Made by a program: the position numbers and the translations under genes
Shown: piece by piece, positions 33,455-43,884 of the stretch
Position numbering within the stretch: position 1 is the stretch's first letter
How the letters are laid out: the number at the start of each line of letters is the position of its first letter
From: Anniella stebbinsi
Lineage: Eukaryota; Chordata; Lepidosauria; Squamata; Anniellidae
NCBI GenBank assembly: GCA_029215795.1
Contig: JARDYH010000002.1
Span: forward strand, 40,284,001 to 40,348,000
DNA length: 64,000 nt
Reading direction: 5' to 3'
The notes under the pieces: model-generated
What the model was told of the DNA's origin: nothing
Seen by the model: the letters and a program-made list of their open reading frames with translations, nothing else
The model's database searches: none

Positions 33455-33985
33455 TTATTTACTGATTGTATTTTTTTATACTGCCTTTCTGATGCCAGCC
33501 AAGGCGCCTTGCCAAAAGTTTAGAAAACAAAACCCATAGCAAAACTTTAAAAAGAACTTTAAAAACGGAGCTAGACGGAGAGGCGGGTAAGAAATAAATC
33601 GTTATTATTATTATTATTATTATTATTAACAGTTTCAAAAGCCAAGTTTAAAAGATGTGACTTGTCCTCCTTCCTGAATGCAGATAGCTTGGGGAACGAG
33701 TAACAACTCCAAAGGGAGGATGTTCTAGAGTTTAGGAGCAACACAGGAGAAAGGCCTCTCCCACATGCCTGAGAAGCGGGCCTCTGCAAGCGAGGGTGCC
33801 TTCAAATGGTTCTCTCCTGCTGATTTTAATAACTGAGCAGGTTCATACCGAGACACGCAGCCCATCAGATAGCCAGGCCCTAAGCCATTTAGAGCATTAT
33901 ACATTAAAACCACTGCCTTGAATTGAGCCTGGAAAACAACTGGCAACCAGTGCAGGTCTTTCAGCATCAGGGTGTTGTGATCACG
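33455..33985 (-). mobile_element. L2-type LINE 3' region with (TTA)n insertion
   Basis: The minus-strand frame at 33725-33967 reads LHWLPV.F.AQFK..VL.YNALNGLGPGYL, an L2 ORF2 signature, ending near SGMWERPFSCVAPKL. Its 3' UTR text lies to the left. A (TTA)n run (33600-33628) and a small '+'-looking tail 'ggcgggtaagaaataaat' interrupt it. Confidence 0.7.
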
Positions 33986-33989
33986 ATAC

Positions 33990-34392
33990 TAGGGTGACTA
34001 TATTTGGGAAACCAAAAAAAGGATACCTGGTGGAATGTCATCCTCCCGGCCACGCTAATGGTGGCTGCCATTAGTGTGGCAAACGGGAATGATATTCTTT
34101 CCGGAGGCCCCAGACAGCACGCTTTCCCTTCCTCTACTGCTCCAATCGGGGCCTTTTCTATAACGTCCGGAATGACACACTTTCCCCTTTAAAGCCCCAA
34201 TTGGAGCAGTGGGGGGGGGGGGATGACGTTCCTCTGGAAAACGTGTCATTCCCCCCACCACACTAATGGTGGTCTTAAAGGGGAAAGTGTGTCATTCCAG
34301 GATATTGTAGAAAATTACAGAAAATCCCTGACACCCAGGATAGCACAAAAACCTGGACAAATCCAGGGAAATCCTGACAGTTGGTCACTTTA
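33990..34392. mobile_element. hAT-like MITE ('TAGGGTGAC' ends) with internal inverted repeats
   Basis: Left end TAGGGTGACTATATTTGGG, right end reading inward TAAAGTGACCAACTGTC. The flanks do not give a clear 8-bp duplication. Inside, GGAATGACACACTTTCCCC (about 34170-34194) and its exact complement (about 34273-34297) form a perfect 24-bp inverted repeat, and 'acgctaatggtggc'/'gccattagtgtgg' another. Related ends: 15202. Confidence 0.6.
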
Positions 34393-34754
34393 GCAATACC
34401 ATACACCGGAAAGCAGCCTAGCTGCCCCATTTTGCTCTCATTGAAGTTTCCAGATGCTCTTCTATGGCAGTACTAGAGAGTGTGCACTGCAATAGTCTAA
34501 CTATGATGTAACCAAGGGATGGAAATGGGAGATCACTCCAGAGGGACCTTTGGGACATAATGACTCTCCTACGCTCCTTTAGCCCCTACTAGCCCTGCAA
34601 AAGCCATAGCAGCAGCTGGAACAGTGACATGGAGGGTAGGAAGGAAGCAGCAAGAGTGGAAGGGGCACATCAGAGAGAAAGGGACTCACTGACATACCTC
34701 AGAGCCTAACAACCCACCAAAATGTATTAGTTTTCCCACTGTTCTGTATTATTA

Positions 34755-34995
34755 TCATTGTGTAGAGAGCTAGTGTGGTGTAGTGATCGCAGTGTTAGCC
34801 AGCAGATCCAGATTTTAGACCCCACTCAGCCATGAAGCTCACTGGGTGACTTTGGGCCAGTCACTGACTCTCACCTTAACTTACCCTCACAGGGTTGTTG
34901 TGAGCATAAAATGGAGAGGAAGAGAATCATGTAAGCCGCGCTGGGTTTCTTACAAGGAGGAAAAGGTGGAATATAAATAAAATAATAAAAAAAAT
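34755..34995 (+). mobile_element. tRNA-derived SINE with LINE-like tail
   Basis: 'agagagctagtgtggtgtagtgatcgcagtgttagcc', 'gaccccactcagccatgaagctcactgggtgactttgggccagtcactgactctc', 'cacagggttgttgtgagcataaaatggag', and the tail 'aatataaataaaataataaa'. Full length. Confidence 0.8.
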
Positions 34996-35166
34996 AAAGT
35001 AAAACAAATATTGGAACCATTTCATACATAGAATATTTAAAGAAAATCCAGAGCCAGCAATGAGAAGTTGCTGACTAGCACCAATGCAGATGTCATGGTG
35101 CACTGCATTTAATGCTAAACAGGGAAAGAAGAAGGGTACTTTGTCTAGGCGATGGGAGGAGAGAAC

Positions 35167-35985
35167 ATAAGAACATCAGAAGAATGATGCTGGATCTGAC
35201 CAAGGGTCCATTTAGTCCAGCATTCAGTTTACACAGTAGCTGACCAGCTGCCAACAGGAAAACCACAAAGCGGGGCATGAGTGCAGCAGCCCATGTTCCC
35301 TTGCAACTGCTGTACATAGCCTTATGTCTTCTGACTTCTGGAGGTAACGTAGGTTCCCTCTACAAGAATTCGGTTTGACGCCCGGTTGTTCGATTATGCA
35401 CATCTTCTCGCAATCGCTTTTACGCCTAATCCCTATACATGGGAGGCGGTGAAGCGCATTACCAGTTGAATGAAACGCGCGTTGAAGTTGTTTCATGCGC
35501 AGCATCGCTTGTTTACATGGTCATAAGGCGCTTTAACTCCCGCCACAAATTAAAACTCGCTATTTAACACGCATTCGATAATGCGCATAATCTGACAGAA
35601 AAAGTGCCTCGACCCCTGATTTGCGCTCCGCTCTTGTACAGGTAAAATTTTTAATGCGCCTTGAAAGAGCTTTAAATCGCTCTTGTAGAGGCACCCATAG
35701 AGGCATCAGGACTAGTAGCCATGGACAGCCTTCTCCTCCAGGAATTTGTCTAACCCCTTTTTAAAGCCATCCAAACTGATGGCCATCACTATGCCTTGCG
35801 GCAGCAGATTCCATAGTTTAACTATGCGCTGTGTGAAGAAGTACTTCCTTTTATCTGTTTGGAATCTCCCACCGATCAGCTTCATGGGATTGACCCCTGG
35901 TTTTAGTGTTTTGAGAAAGGAAGAAAAATATCTCCCTATCCACATTCTCCTAGCCAGCAACACATTCCCACTCTCCATCTTAGCA
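35167..35985 (-). mobile_element. CR1-like LINE 3' end, interrupted by a young insertion
   Basis: Reverse-oriented CR1 tail. The minus-strand frame 35712-35978 reads VNPMKLIGGRFQTDKRKYFF and then TQRIVKLWNLLPQ, the end of CR1 ORF2; the 3' UTR ('ggatctgaccaagggtccatttagtcc') follows to the left. At 35352-35695 it is split by a CpG-rich element. Confidence 0.85.
35352..35695. mobile_element. CpG-rich ~344-bp insertion with inverted ends
   Basis: Left end GGTTCCCTCTACAAGA, right end reading inward GGTGCCTCTACAAGA. Inside are very many CpG ('aacgcgcgttg', 'gcgcagcatcgc', 'cgcattcgataatgcgc'), unlike the CpG-poor host repeat. It interrupts CR1 sequence that is continuous in the other copies. A 3-bp duplication is not evident. 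Confidence 0.7.
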
Positions 35986-35999
35986 AATTGCCAGCATTA

Positions 36000-36765
36000 T
36001 ATCTGGCACCAGGCCACAGACTTAAACCACACACACTTGTCTTTCCCTGAACCTTTAGAGATGGGCACTCTTAAAAATAAATGTGATTATGGAACTTTGT
36101 TTGGGTGCATATAAGATAACTGTAACTAGTCTTTGAGCTGTAATAAATGTTCACTTTTTGCAGTTAGGATTTGCATTTTGGCACATTTGTTATTACAAGC
36201 AAACACATTTTAAAAGTTAAAAAAAAGTCTGCTAGATAGTCCTAGTACCAAATGCAGTACCAGCAGTCAGCATATTCTGCATAAACCAATACTTAAATGT
36301 GAGGTCTAAGCAAAGCTGGACAACTCATGACTGAACAATAGATATGCTTTCACACAAGAAAAAGAGCTAATATTTCAAATCGCCTTGTACAGGTTTGCAG
36401 TTAACCAAAATCAACGAGGAAAGAAAGGTTATCTGCAAAGTAGAGCAGGATCAAAAGAATGTTACCGTGACTGTACAACTGCACAAGGAAAATAAGGTAT
36501 CAAAGAAGAGTTATCTAAAATAAATGAGAGCATTTGTCATTGTAGGCTAAATGTATATTGACATTTGATAAAAGAAACTTGAGCCATTTCCCACTACCTG
36601 AAAAACTCACTGTGCTTGCAGTGGCACAGCACTGAACAGCCCCGGCGACATCCCCAAACCTGTTTGAGTCCTTCAGATCATTCATTAGATTGTGTGCTAG
36701 TCCTTAGGCTGTTCTACTCTAGCTGTCCAACAAGCACATCTATGATATACTAAGAATTATAAACA
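36000..36765. other. Intron 1, no recognised element
   Basis: AT-rich single-copy-looking DNA. Confidence 0.35.
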
Positions 36766-36767
36766 GT

Positions 36768-36833
36768 GAGTTTATAAGTGATCATGTTGTATTGTTCAGT
36801 TTATAAGTGATCATGTTGTATTGTTCATGTTGT
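36768..36833. repeat. Tandem duplication, ~30-bp unit
   Basis: 'agtttataagtgatcatgttgtattgttc' occurs twice in direct succession with minor change at the left edge. Confidence 0.85.
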
Positions 36834-36984
36834 ACCCTGAAAAATATCAGAAATCTCTCAGCGGCATATATCAATAGATTTCCTCAGTCCCCTGCGGCCC
36901 TCCAATAAACTCCAGAGATGGTTATGTTCAGAAGACACCTTAAACCCTGCCGGTTAAGACTTTTGATTTAAAGTGTTTAAGATA

Positions 36985-37175
36985 TATTATGCGATGTGTT
37001 TTGCTAAACCCTGCTCATTCATTAACCACAGTCGGACTGTCTGCAGCAGGGTAAGCAGCTCTAACCATGGCTTAAAGTGTTATGTGCAACAGCACGACTT
37101 GTGGTTAGTGCTAACCCCAGAGAACCACAGTTTCGCTAATCACAGAGCCCAAAGTGTCGTTTGAATAGGCCCATA
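36985..37175. repeat. MITE-like element ('taaaccatggttaag' type)
   Basis: 'ttttgctaaaccctgctcattcattaaccacag' and 'ctaaccccagagaaccacagtttcgctaat', ending 'gtcgtttgaataggcccata'. Diverged relative of the elements at 14482 and 26220. Confidence 0.45.
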
Positions 37176-37558
37176 GTCTCACCATCACTATCACCACCCT
37201 GACCTCAATTTCTTCCCAAACCCTGCAGAAATAAAGAGCTTACCAGTGCTTAAAAAGGGGTGATGGTGTCTGAAAGCAAGTGATCATTACTAAATGCAAT
37301 GCCGGTTCTCTTACATAAGAGGCATTTTGCAAAATAGCAGTTTGGGGTTGGGATTCAAGGTGTTACTGGGGCATGCCTCAGGACTTGTGCTTCCCCAACA
37401 GGATCTGTGACTTGTGTGGGAGGGTCAGGTAAGACCTATGGCCCTTTCTGACACTGCTCACCTTGCCTTAAGAGCTTTGAGAAAGTCTACTATGATTAAG
37501 AGAATTGTTTTTCTTCTCTATCAACATTCAAAAATTTCTCTCTCTAAAAGCTTATTAT

Positions 37559-38077
37559 GGCCATGTCTACACCATGTTTTTTCCCTGGGGTCATTCCTGT
37601 GTGTCCAAATGATGCTCAGGGGATCCCGGGGGCAGGCAGGGACAATCCCTCAATTTTCTCTGAATAAGTGGTTCCCCAGTTATCCCGATTTTCCCCGCGG
37701 TCCTGGGACCATCCCGAGGACCACAGGAAGTGTAGCCGCTGCTCCCACCTCTTCGCGAGTAACACGGCCTTCAAAGCGGGCACAGAGCTGTACAGGGAGG
37801 CTCTGTGCCCATGGGAGGTGGGGGGGAAACAACTTTGCCATCCCAAAGATGATGGAGGGGCAGGATGTTTTGTTTTTTTAACTCATGTTTGCACTGGATA
37901 GCAATTGCGTGACCGGCCTCTCTTCTTTAAAAAAAAAAAAAAAAAAGTGGCCACGACGTCCCTCTTGCCTTCCAGGATGTCACGTGGCCGACTAGACGCT
38001 GGGGATGATCCCAGAAGCAGGAACTCCCGGGATCCTCTCCCCTGCATCCTGGAAGGCCCTGCGGTGTAGTAAGGGCC
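37559..38077. mobile_element. Harbinger-like MITE, 519 bp
   Basis: Ends GGCCATGTCTACACC and (inward) GGCCCTTACTACACC, flanked by the 3-bp duplication TAT (37556-37558, 38078-38080). Interior matches the copies at 1, 12826 and 44897 ('ttatcccgattttccccgcggtcc', 'gaccacaggaagtgtagc', 'ccaggatgtcacg'). Non-coding. Confidence 0.82.
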
Positions 38078-38089
38078 TATGAATAAAAA

Positions 38090-38565
38090 TAAACTTTTAT
38101 ATCTGAAGGATCGTCTCCTCACATACGTACCTCCCCGGACCCTAAGATCATCTTCAGCGGTGCTTTTCCAGGAACCCCCACCAAAGGAAATGAGGTGGGT
38201 GACTCCTAAGAAGAGGGCCTTTTCTGCTGAAGCGCCCCGCTTGTGGAATGAGCTTCCCAGAGAGGCTCACCTGGAGCCTACGTTGTGCTCTTTCCTGCAT
38301 CAGGTGACAATCTTATTTCCCTAGGCATTTTAGTCTTTTAGCTCTCTTGTTTTAAATCTGTCGTTTTATTTTAAATCTCTGCACTGTTGCAAGGTTTTTG
38401 TTGTGGTTTATACTTTTAATATTGTAGTTTTAGGCTTTTCCATTTTATATTGTATTTTATTATGCATTTCATGGTTTTAATTGCTGTGAACTGCATAGAG
38501 AGCTCTGGCTATTGGGTGTTATAGAAATGTAATAAATGAACAAATAAATAAATAAATAAAATGTG
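38090..38565 (+). mobile_element. L2-type LINE ORF2 end and 3' UTR
   Basis: A short open frame (38079-38324) carries the L2 ORF2 C-terminal pattern: YVPPRTLRSSS, then KRAFSAEAPRLWNELP. The 3' UTR is T-rich and ends in (AAAT)n at about 38535-38560. One of the best preserved L2 tails in the window. Confidence 0.8.
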
Positions 38566-38584
38566 GATAGCCATGCCGCAGGAG

Positions 38585-38748
38585 AGGGACTGTAGCTCAG
38601 TGGTGGAGTGAAGCATCTCCTGTTTAAAGGGTAAGGGAGAGGGGATGTGGAACTTCTCTGCCTGTGCCCTGGGCAGACACTGCCAGTCCAAATAGACAAG
38701 ACTGGGCTGGAAAGAATCTGACTTGGTGTAAGGCAGATTCCTATGTTC
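38585..38748 (+). mobile_element. tRNA-derived SINE, diverged, split by hAT MITE
   Basis: 'gggactgtagctcagtggtggagtgaagcatctcctgttta' is the head, with the 3' end 'taaggcagattcctatgttc'. The MITE at 38749 has inserted at this 3' end, duplicating CTATGTTC. Confidence 0.7.
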
Positions 38749-38885
38749 CAGTGGAAGCTGATGGCTCCGATATCAGTGGAGCGGTGACTTTGCTTGGTGT
38801 TTCCGACAAAACTCTATTCTGGGTGTCAATCAGAATCAGTCAGGTTTCACTGCCCCACTGACATCAGAGCCACCAGCCTCCACTG
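38749..38885. mobile_element. Short hAT MITE, 'CAGTGGAGGCTGG' family
   Basis: Ends CAGTGGAAGCTGATGGCTCC and (inward) CAGTGGAGGCTGGTGGCTC, flanked by a perfect 8-bp duplication CTATGTTC (38741-38748, 38886-38893). 137 bp. Confidence 0.9.
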
Positions 38886-38899
38886 CTATGTTCCTATGA

Positions 38900-39600
38900 G
38901 CTCAGTATTTAGTTACAGTGACCACAATCCAGAAAACCTGTTTTGTGCATTCAAATATTTGCATGTGTGACCAGTGGGGATCTTTACTTCCTTTTTTCCT
39001 TTGACCACCACATGCTTTCTTGGAGAATGCTTCTGAACCTGGCATGAATTTCCAAAGCAATTTGCTATGCAGCTGGTGTGTGTGTGCGTGTGAAAGACAG
39101 AGAGATTTCATACCAAAACAACTCTAGAAGCACAGTGATACTTGCATGGTTTCTGGATTGCTGTTTGATCTCTACCTACTCTATATCTTGAACACAATTA
39201 ACAAAAATAAATGTGATGCACAAATAACTTTTAATTACATGTTGTTACTCAATTTGGACATGTGCTTCTTGCACTGTGGGGGTACAGAGCCAGCATACGG
39301 AAGACTCTAAGGGCTCCATCACACCAGCGGTTTATGGCACACTCACAATGCCTTGTATGTGTTTTTGCAGTGTCGTCCCTGTCCTGCTCTCATCGCACCC
39401 CTTCCGCCCCTTGTTGGGATTTATTTTGGCACGGAGAAAGTCTAGAATATCCCCTCCTCTCACTTTTTGCTTTGTTGGGGGCATGTTTGTTGATGAGGAA
39501 AGGGGAGGGCAGGGTGGTTCTCTGCCTCCAGCACACAGTCATTCCCTGCCTGCCCCTTCCCTTCCTTGCCTTCCTGCTGCCGGGAACAAACCCCCCCCCT
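38900..39600. other. Intron 1, no recognised element
   Basis: No readable element ends or exon signals. Confidence 0.35.
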
Positions 39601-39875
39601 CCTCTGGCTTCCTTTATGCAGAAGTGCTTCCTTTTATCTGTCTTGAATCTCCCACCAAACAGCTTCATGGGATGACCCTGGGTTCTAGTATAGAGAGAGG
39701 GAGAAAAGTGTCTCCCTCTCCACATTTTCCAACCATGCATAATTTTATACACCTCTATCATGTCCACTTGCCTTTTTTCTAAGGTAAACAATCCTAGCTG
39801 TTGTAACCTTTCCTCATAGGGGAGTTGATCCAACCCCTTGATCATTTTAGTTGCTCTTCTCTGCATTTTGGGGGG
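39600..39875 (-). mobile_element. CR1-like LINE ORF2 C-terminal fragment
   Basis: The minus-strand frame includes MQRRATKMIKGLDQLPYEER, LGLFTLEKR and MKLFGGRFKTDKRKHF, the conserved end of CR1 ORF2. Broken frame, no upstream ORF2. Confidence 0.85.
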
Positions 39876-39879
39876 GAGG

Positions 39880-41055
39880 TATACATTTTAGCTGAGGTTC
39901 TATTATTATGGTTTTGAGTTAACTCCAAGCATTTTGAAGGGATTCAACTTTCTTGACTTTCTTGACTCCCCCTTTCAACTACTTTTTCAGCAGTTCCCTC
40001 ATTTTAGAGAAGTTTCCCACTTAAATATATATTAAATCTGACAGCAGTGTGATCATCTCTTCCTGGGCTACACCACTTAGAATTAAATCCTGGGTCACCT
40101 CCCCACAATGACAGTAACAGGATCAGAATCTGATGATACCTATAAACACGGTGGTTATAAAAAAATGACCAGTTAATGTTTGTCACGAAGATGTTGCTGG
40201 CTTTTATAAAAAAAAAATTTACTGCCCCAATTATTCATCTCAAAACCAGTAAATTTATTAATTGCACCATGACACCTGTCCATTACAGATGTCCAATAAT
40301 TTCCTTCAGTTCTCATAAAATGTCATATGTTTGAGGCAGAATCTGATTCAAAACCTGAGCACCTGACAGGTCCTAAAATGCAAACGTTGTAATTTGAACT
40401 TCAGCATCTCTCCTTAAGATTTCAGCCTTGTTTTTTTCAAGGAGATATTTTTATTGACTTGTTTGACGCTGAATTATGTTCAATTCGCTTTCTGCTGGAT
40501 GCAATATGTCAAACTAAATCATCAGTCTTACCCGTTTTCCTTTCTCCCACCCCCACCCCCAACAAAACGGATTGCATGTGTATCTTTTTTGTAGTTCTAT
40601 AGGTTCCATGCACTCTTCTTCTTTTTTTCAAAAGGACTGAAACTCAAGAAGAAGATCATTTTCATCATCTCTACCTTAGACATCTTTGAAAATCTTCAAA
40701 ACCCAAATGTATAGAATTTCAGTCAAACACAGCAAGCCAGAAATCTATTCATGGAAAACGGACAAGAACCGCTTTCAGTGCCTGATTTAAATACAGCCTT
40801 GATTGTGTTTCCCATGAAAAGTATACTAATAAGGCAGGAGTTTCTCTAATGGAAGGAACTCCCAAGTGGTTTATATACTGCATTAGAAACCAATTACGGG
40901 CCAGCTCTGACATAACCCTTTGCTGTTTTAGCAGTACAGCAATAGTGTCTGATTTCCATGTGGTGTATGTTCATACAAAGCCAGGTTGCCCATGTTCGAT
41001 TATCCGGTTCTGGGTATTTTTACAAGACAATTAATTTTGTTATTATTTATTCATA
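39880..41055. other. Intron 1, no recognised element
   Basis: No exon or element ends recognised; AT-rich. Confidence 0.35.
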
Positions 41056-41061
41056 ACCACC

Positions 41062-41135
41062 CGCCCCAGCCTGGTGCCTTCCAGATATCTTGGACTACAA
41101 TCCCCTTCATTCCCAGCCAGCATGGACATTGGCTG
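41062..41135. repeat. Half copy of palindromic 'ctccagatg..ggactacaa' repeat
   Basis: 'cagcctggtgccttccagatatcttggactacaatccccttcattcccagccagcatgg' matches 63390-63510. Confidence 0.6.
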
Positions 41136-41257
41136 ATTTATATAACACTTAAATGCTTCATATCTCTACTGCAAGATGCCCACAACTCAACAATAAAACA
41201 TTGCAACGTAAGAAATAGGAAAACACACATAGTATATTCCTATGCATGTTTACTTAC

Positions 41258-41790
41258 ATAAGAACATAAAAAGAGCCATGCTGGATTAAACCAAGGGTCC
41301 ATCAAGTCCAGCACTCTGTTCACACAGTGGCCAATCAGCTGTCAACCAGGGACCCACAAGCAGGACCCGCCCATGTTCCCCAGAAACTGATACTGGAGGT
41401 AGCACATAGCCATCAGGACCCATAGCCATTGATAGCCTTCTCCTACAATAATGTATCCAACCCCCTTTAAAAGCCATCCAAATTGGTGGCCAACACTACA
41501 TCTTATGGTTGTTAATTTCTTAGTTTAACCACGTGCTGTGTGAAGAAGTACTTTCTTTTTATCTGTCCTGAATCTCCCACCAATCAGCTTCATGGGATGA
41601 CCCTGGGTTCTAGTTTTATGAGAGAGGGAGAAAAATATCTCCCTATCCACATTCTCCACACCCAGCATAATTCTGTACACCTCTACCATGTCTCCCCTTC
41701 GCCTCCTTTTTTCCAAGCTAAACAATCCCAGATGCTCCAGCCCCCTGATCATTTTAGTTGCCTTTTTCTACACTTGGAAGTAAATCTTTT
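41258..41790 (-). mobile_element. CR1-like LINE 3' end
   Basis: Reverse-oriented: 3' UTR 'agaacataaaaagagccatgctggattaaacc', then the ORF2 end (GLFSLEKRRRRGDMVEVYRI, MKLIGGRFRTDK on the minus strand). A 24-bp unit near 41765-41812 ('ctacacttggaagtaaatc') is duplicated. Confidence 0.85.
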
Positions 41791-41829
41791 TCTGCACTTG
41801 GAAGTAGAATCAATGATTCTACTCTAAGC

Positions 41830-41980
41830 ATGACTAAGGGTGAAATCCTATGCATGTTTAGACAGAGAAAACTCAGACAGCTCCCAGCATTCCCTAGCCA
41901 ATGAAGCTACCTGGGGAATGCTGGGAGTTGTAGGGCTTATTTCTGTCTCAACAGGCATAGGGTTTCACCCTATGTCTGGA
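41830..41980. repeat. Palindromic 'cctatgcatgtttagacag' MITE
   Basis: 'taagggtgaaatcctatgcatgtttagacag' and 'tgtctcaacaggcatagggtttcaccctat' are inverted ends around 'ctcccagcattccct...ggggaatgctgggag'. Confidence 0.7.
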
Positions 41981-41984
41981 TCCA

Positions 41985-42740
41985 ACCCATTGGTTTCAAT
42001 GAGAATTAAATGCAATGAAGTTGGGTGCTTTCAGATGAAGCTTTCATTGCACCATCACCCAGCCTCATCAATGGAATTCCCCAGAGGGTCCAAACATCAA
42101 CGTCTTCCACTTGCAATCCTCCCAGGTTTTCCCACCACTACTTCTGTCGCTTTACTTACCACAGAAAATCTGTTACATAAAACAAAAACAAAAACCAGGA
42201 ACAGCTGCACAATGCCTTATGGTTGGTAGCTCTCTTCCAAGAAGCACCCTTTGTCTAGACCCAACCTAATAAAATCACTAAATGTACTTTAGGGTTAGTG
42301 GGGCTGCCCTTTAAAAGTATTCAAAAGTTCTATTCCAGTTCCTTACTTGCCACTGGGGCTATTATGGCATGGGGGAGAAGGATAGAACATGTACATTTAT
42401 AATGGAAATATTTATTTTCCCAAACCAGAATGAAACTGGAGTGACTATTTTTATGCCAAAATTAGCATCTCAATTCCAAGTGCTGCCAGCTATAACAAAG
42501 CTGAAGTGCAGTAATCTGGATGTCTATTTCGTAAGTACTTCAGAACCATGGGCCACAATCTGCACGAAAGGCATGAATGATTGCTAGACCAGCTCAAATG
42601 AGACAGCAGCATTCAATGGCTTAAAGTCTCGATCAGGCTGGCCACAGAAATTTTGCTTCATTCAGGCAGCCTCTCAATGACCCCACCCACTTTGAAACAA
42701 AAGAAAGGACCTTTAGGGCAGAAGCCTAATGTTGTGGAAC
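41985..42740. other. ARHGEF28 intron 1, proximal part
   Basis: No repeat family recognised here. This is the stretch just downstream (minus-strand sense) of the first coding exon's donor. Confidence 0.35.
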
Positions 42741-42744
42741 TTAC

Positions 42745-42788
42745 ATAAAGAGGCACTTCAGCAGGGCTCAATTCCATCCTCGCAGCAT
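42745..42788 (-). CDS. ARHGEF28: ARHGEF28 first coding exon
   Basis: A 44-nt exon on the minus strand. Acceptor: 'gctctgtttgtag' before ATGCTGCGAGG. Donor: CTTTAT|GTAAGT. The start chosen is ATG at 42777-42775, context AGGATGG (A at -3, G at +4), giving MELSPAEVPLY in phase 0 into exon 2 (GQITIY). This agrees with the known ARHGEF28 N-terminus pattern MELS....PLYGQ.TIY. Another ATG directly after the acceptor (42788) is out of frame and stops after six codons within this exon, so it would be a tiny upstream frame overlapping the real start. The acceptor implies at least one 5' UTR exon further right, not identified. Product: RhoA guanine nucleotide exchange factor, cytoplasmic, linked to focal adhesions and neurofilament mRNA in the known family. 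Confidence 0.87.
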
Positions 42789-42799
42789 CTACAAACAGA

Positions 42800-43870
42800 G
42801 CAAACCAAAGAAATTATCACACACTTAATCGAAAGGCATTGACACTATTCTGTGTGCAGTTCAGAATCCCAAACCCATCACCATGGCATCTCAATGGCTC
42901 CCCAAACAATTTCCTAGCATCTGTAAGAGCCATAGCTCTTGATACATTTTTCCATAACAAAGGAAACATGGCAGGTGCAAAGGTGGGACTATGGAAAATG
43001 TTAACCTTACGAACAATTAAAAACCAATGGCTTACATTTAAACCTATTTGACCAGCATAAAACCTTCAGGATAGCTGCCAGTTGTGTTAAAAATAATCAC
43101 ACAAGCTCTTAATTCACAGCCCCACCAATTAAAATTTACAGCTTAAATAAATGAAAGGTTTTGTTGATCAATCTGCTGGTTAAAGCGTGTGTCCCTACTA
43201 AAAAGGAGGCCTTCATTTCCTTTTGTAAAGGACAATGTAAGGTCTGTAACATAAACAAGCCAATGCATTTTTATAACAAGTTACACCATTAGCCGAAGAA
43301 TTAAAACTTACATATCATACGTTCCCCTATGGCAAAGAAAACAAGAGTGGAACAATTTTGATCCCTGTGCTTTTCATCAAATATGCATTTCCTGACAGTA
43401 TCCTATCCAAACCTAGCTGCCTTGATAACCATACCAGTCTCATGAAAACTGAAGCAGGGAAAAATATGATCAAGATTATTTCTAAAGTGGAAATGTATGT
43501 TTGTGTTTTAAAGAACTTCCAGTTGTTCGGCAATTATAGCAACACACTCTTTCATTTTGCCTGGTGCCTCACCCATCACCTTGCAGAAGCTCATATACTC
43601 TCTCTCTCTCCAAACAGTAGGCCTGAGTGGTTACTTGCAAGTAAATCTGTTCACAGGTAGGCTGAGACAGGACGTGGTTGTTTCAAGCAAGAAGCTAGCT
43701 AGAGCTCTTTCCTCCGGTTGATCTTCTTGAGGGGGAGAGCTTTAGCATGTCTTTTCAAACCAGGGCCAAATCTACACCTTGTGTCAAATCGTTAAGAATA
43801 TGGAATATAACACTATGAAGTGGTATATGAAATGTGGATTGTGCCCCAACAGTTAACTGGAATGACCACA
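42800..43870. other. Upstream of first coding exon, no recognised element
   Basis: Presumed 5' intron of ARHGEF28. A short (CT)n run lies at 43597-43609. No 5' UTR exon or CpG island recognised. Confidence 0.35.
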
Positions 43871-43880
43871 TGAGAAGAAG
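43765..43880. repeat. 'GGCCAAATCTACACC' MITE end
   Basis: 'gggccaaatctacaccttgtgtcaaatcg...atataacactatgaagtggtatatg...gtgccccaacagttaa' matches 45895 and 46735. Confidence 0.65.
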
Positions 43881-43884
43881 GACA

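Noticed and set aside
39390..39866. Intact protein-coding gene on the minus strand
   Set aside because: Only its first part matches the end of CR1 ORF2; the rest is out-of-family read-through, so it is a LINE remnant.
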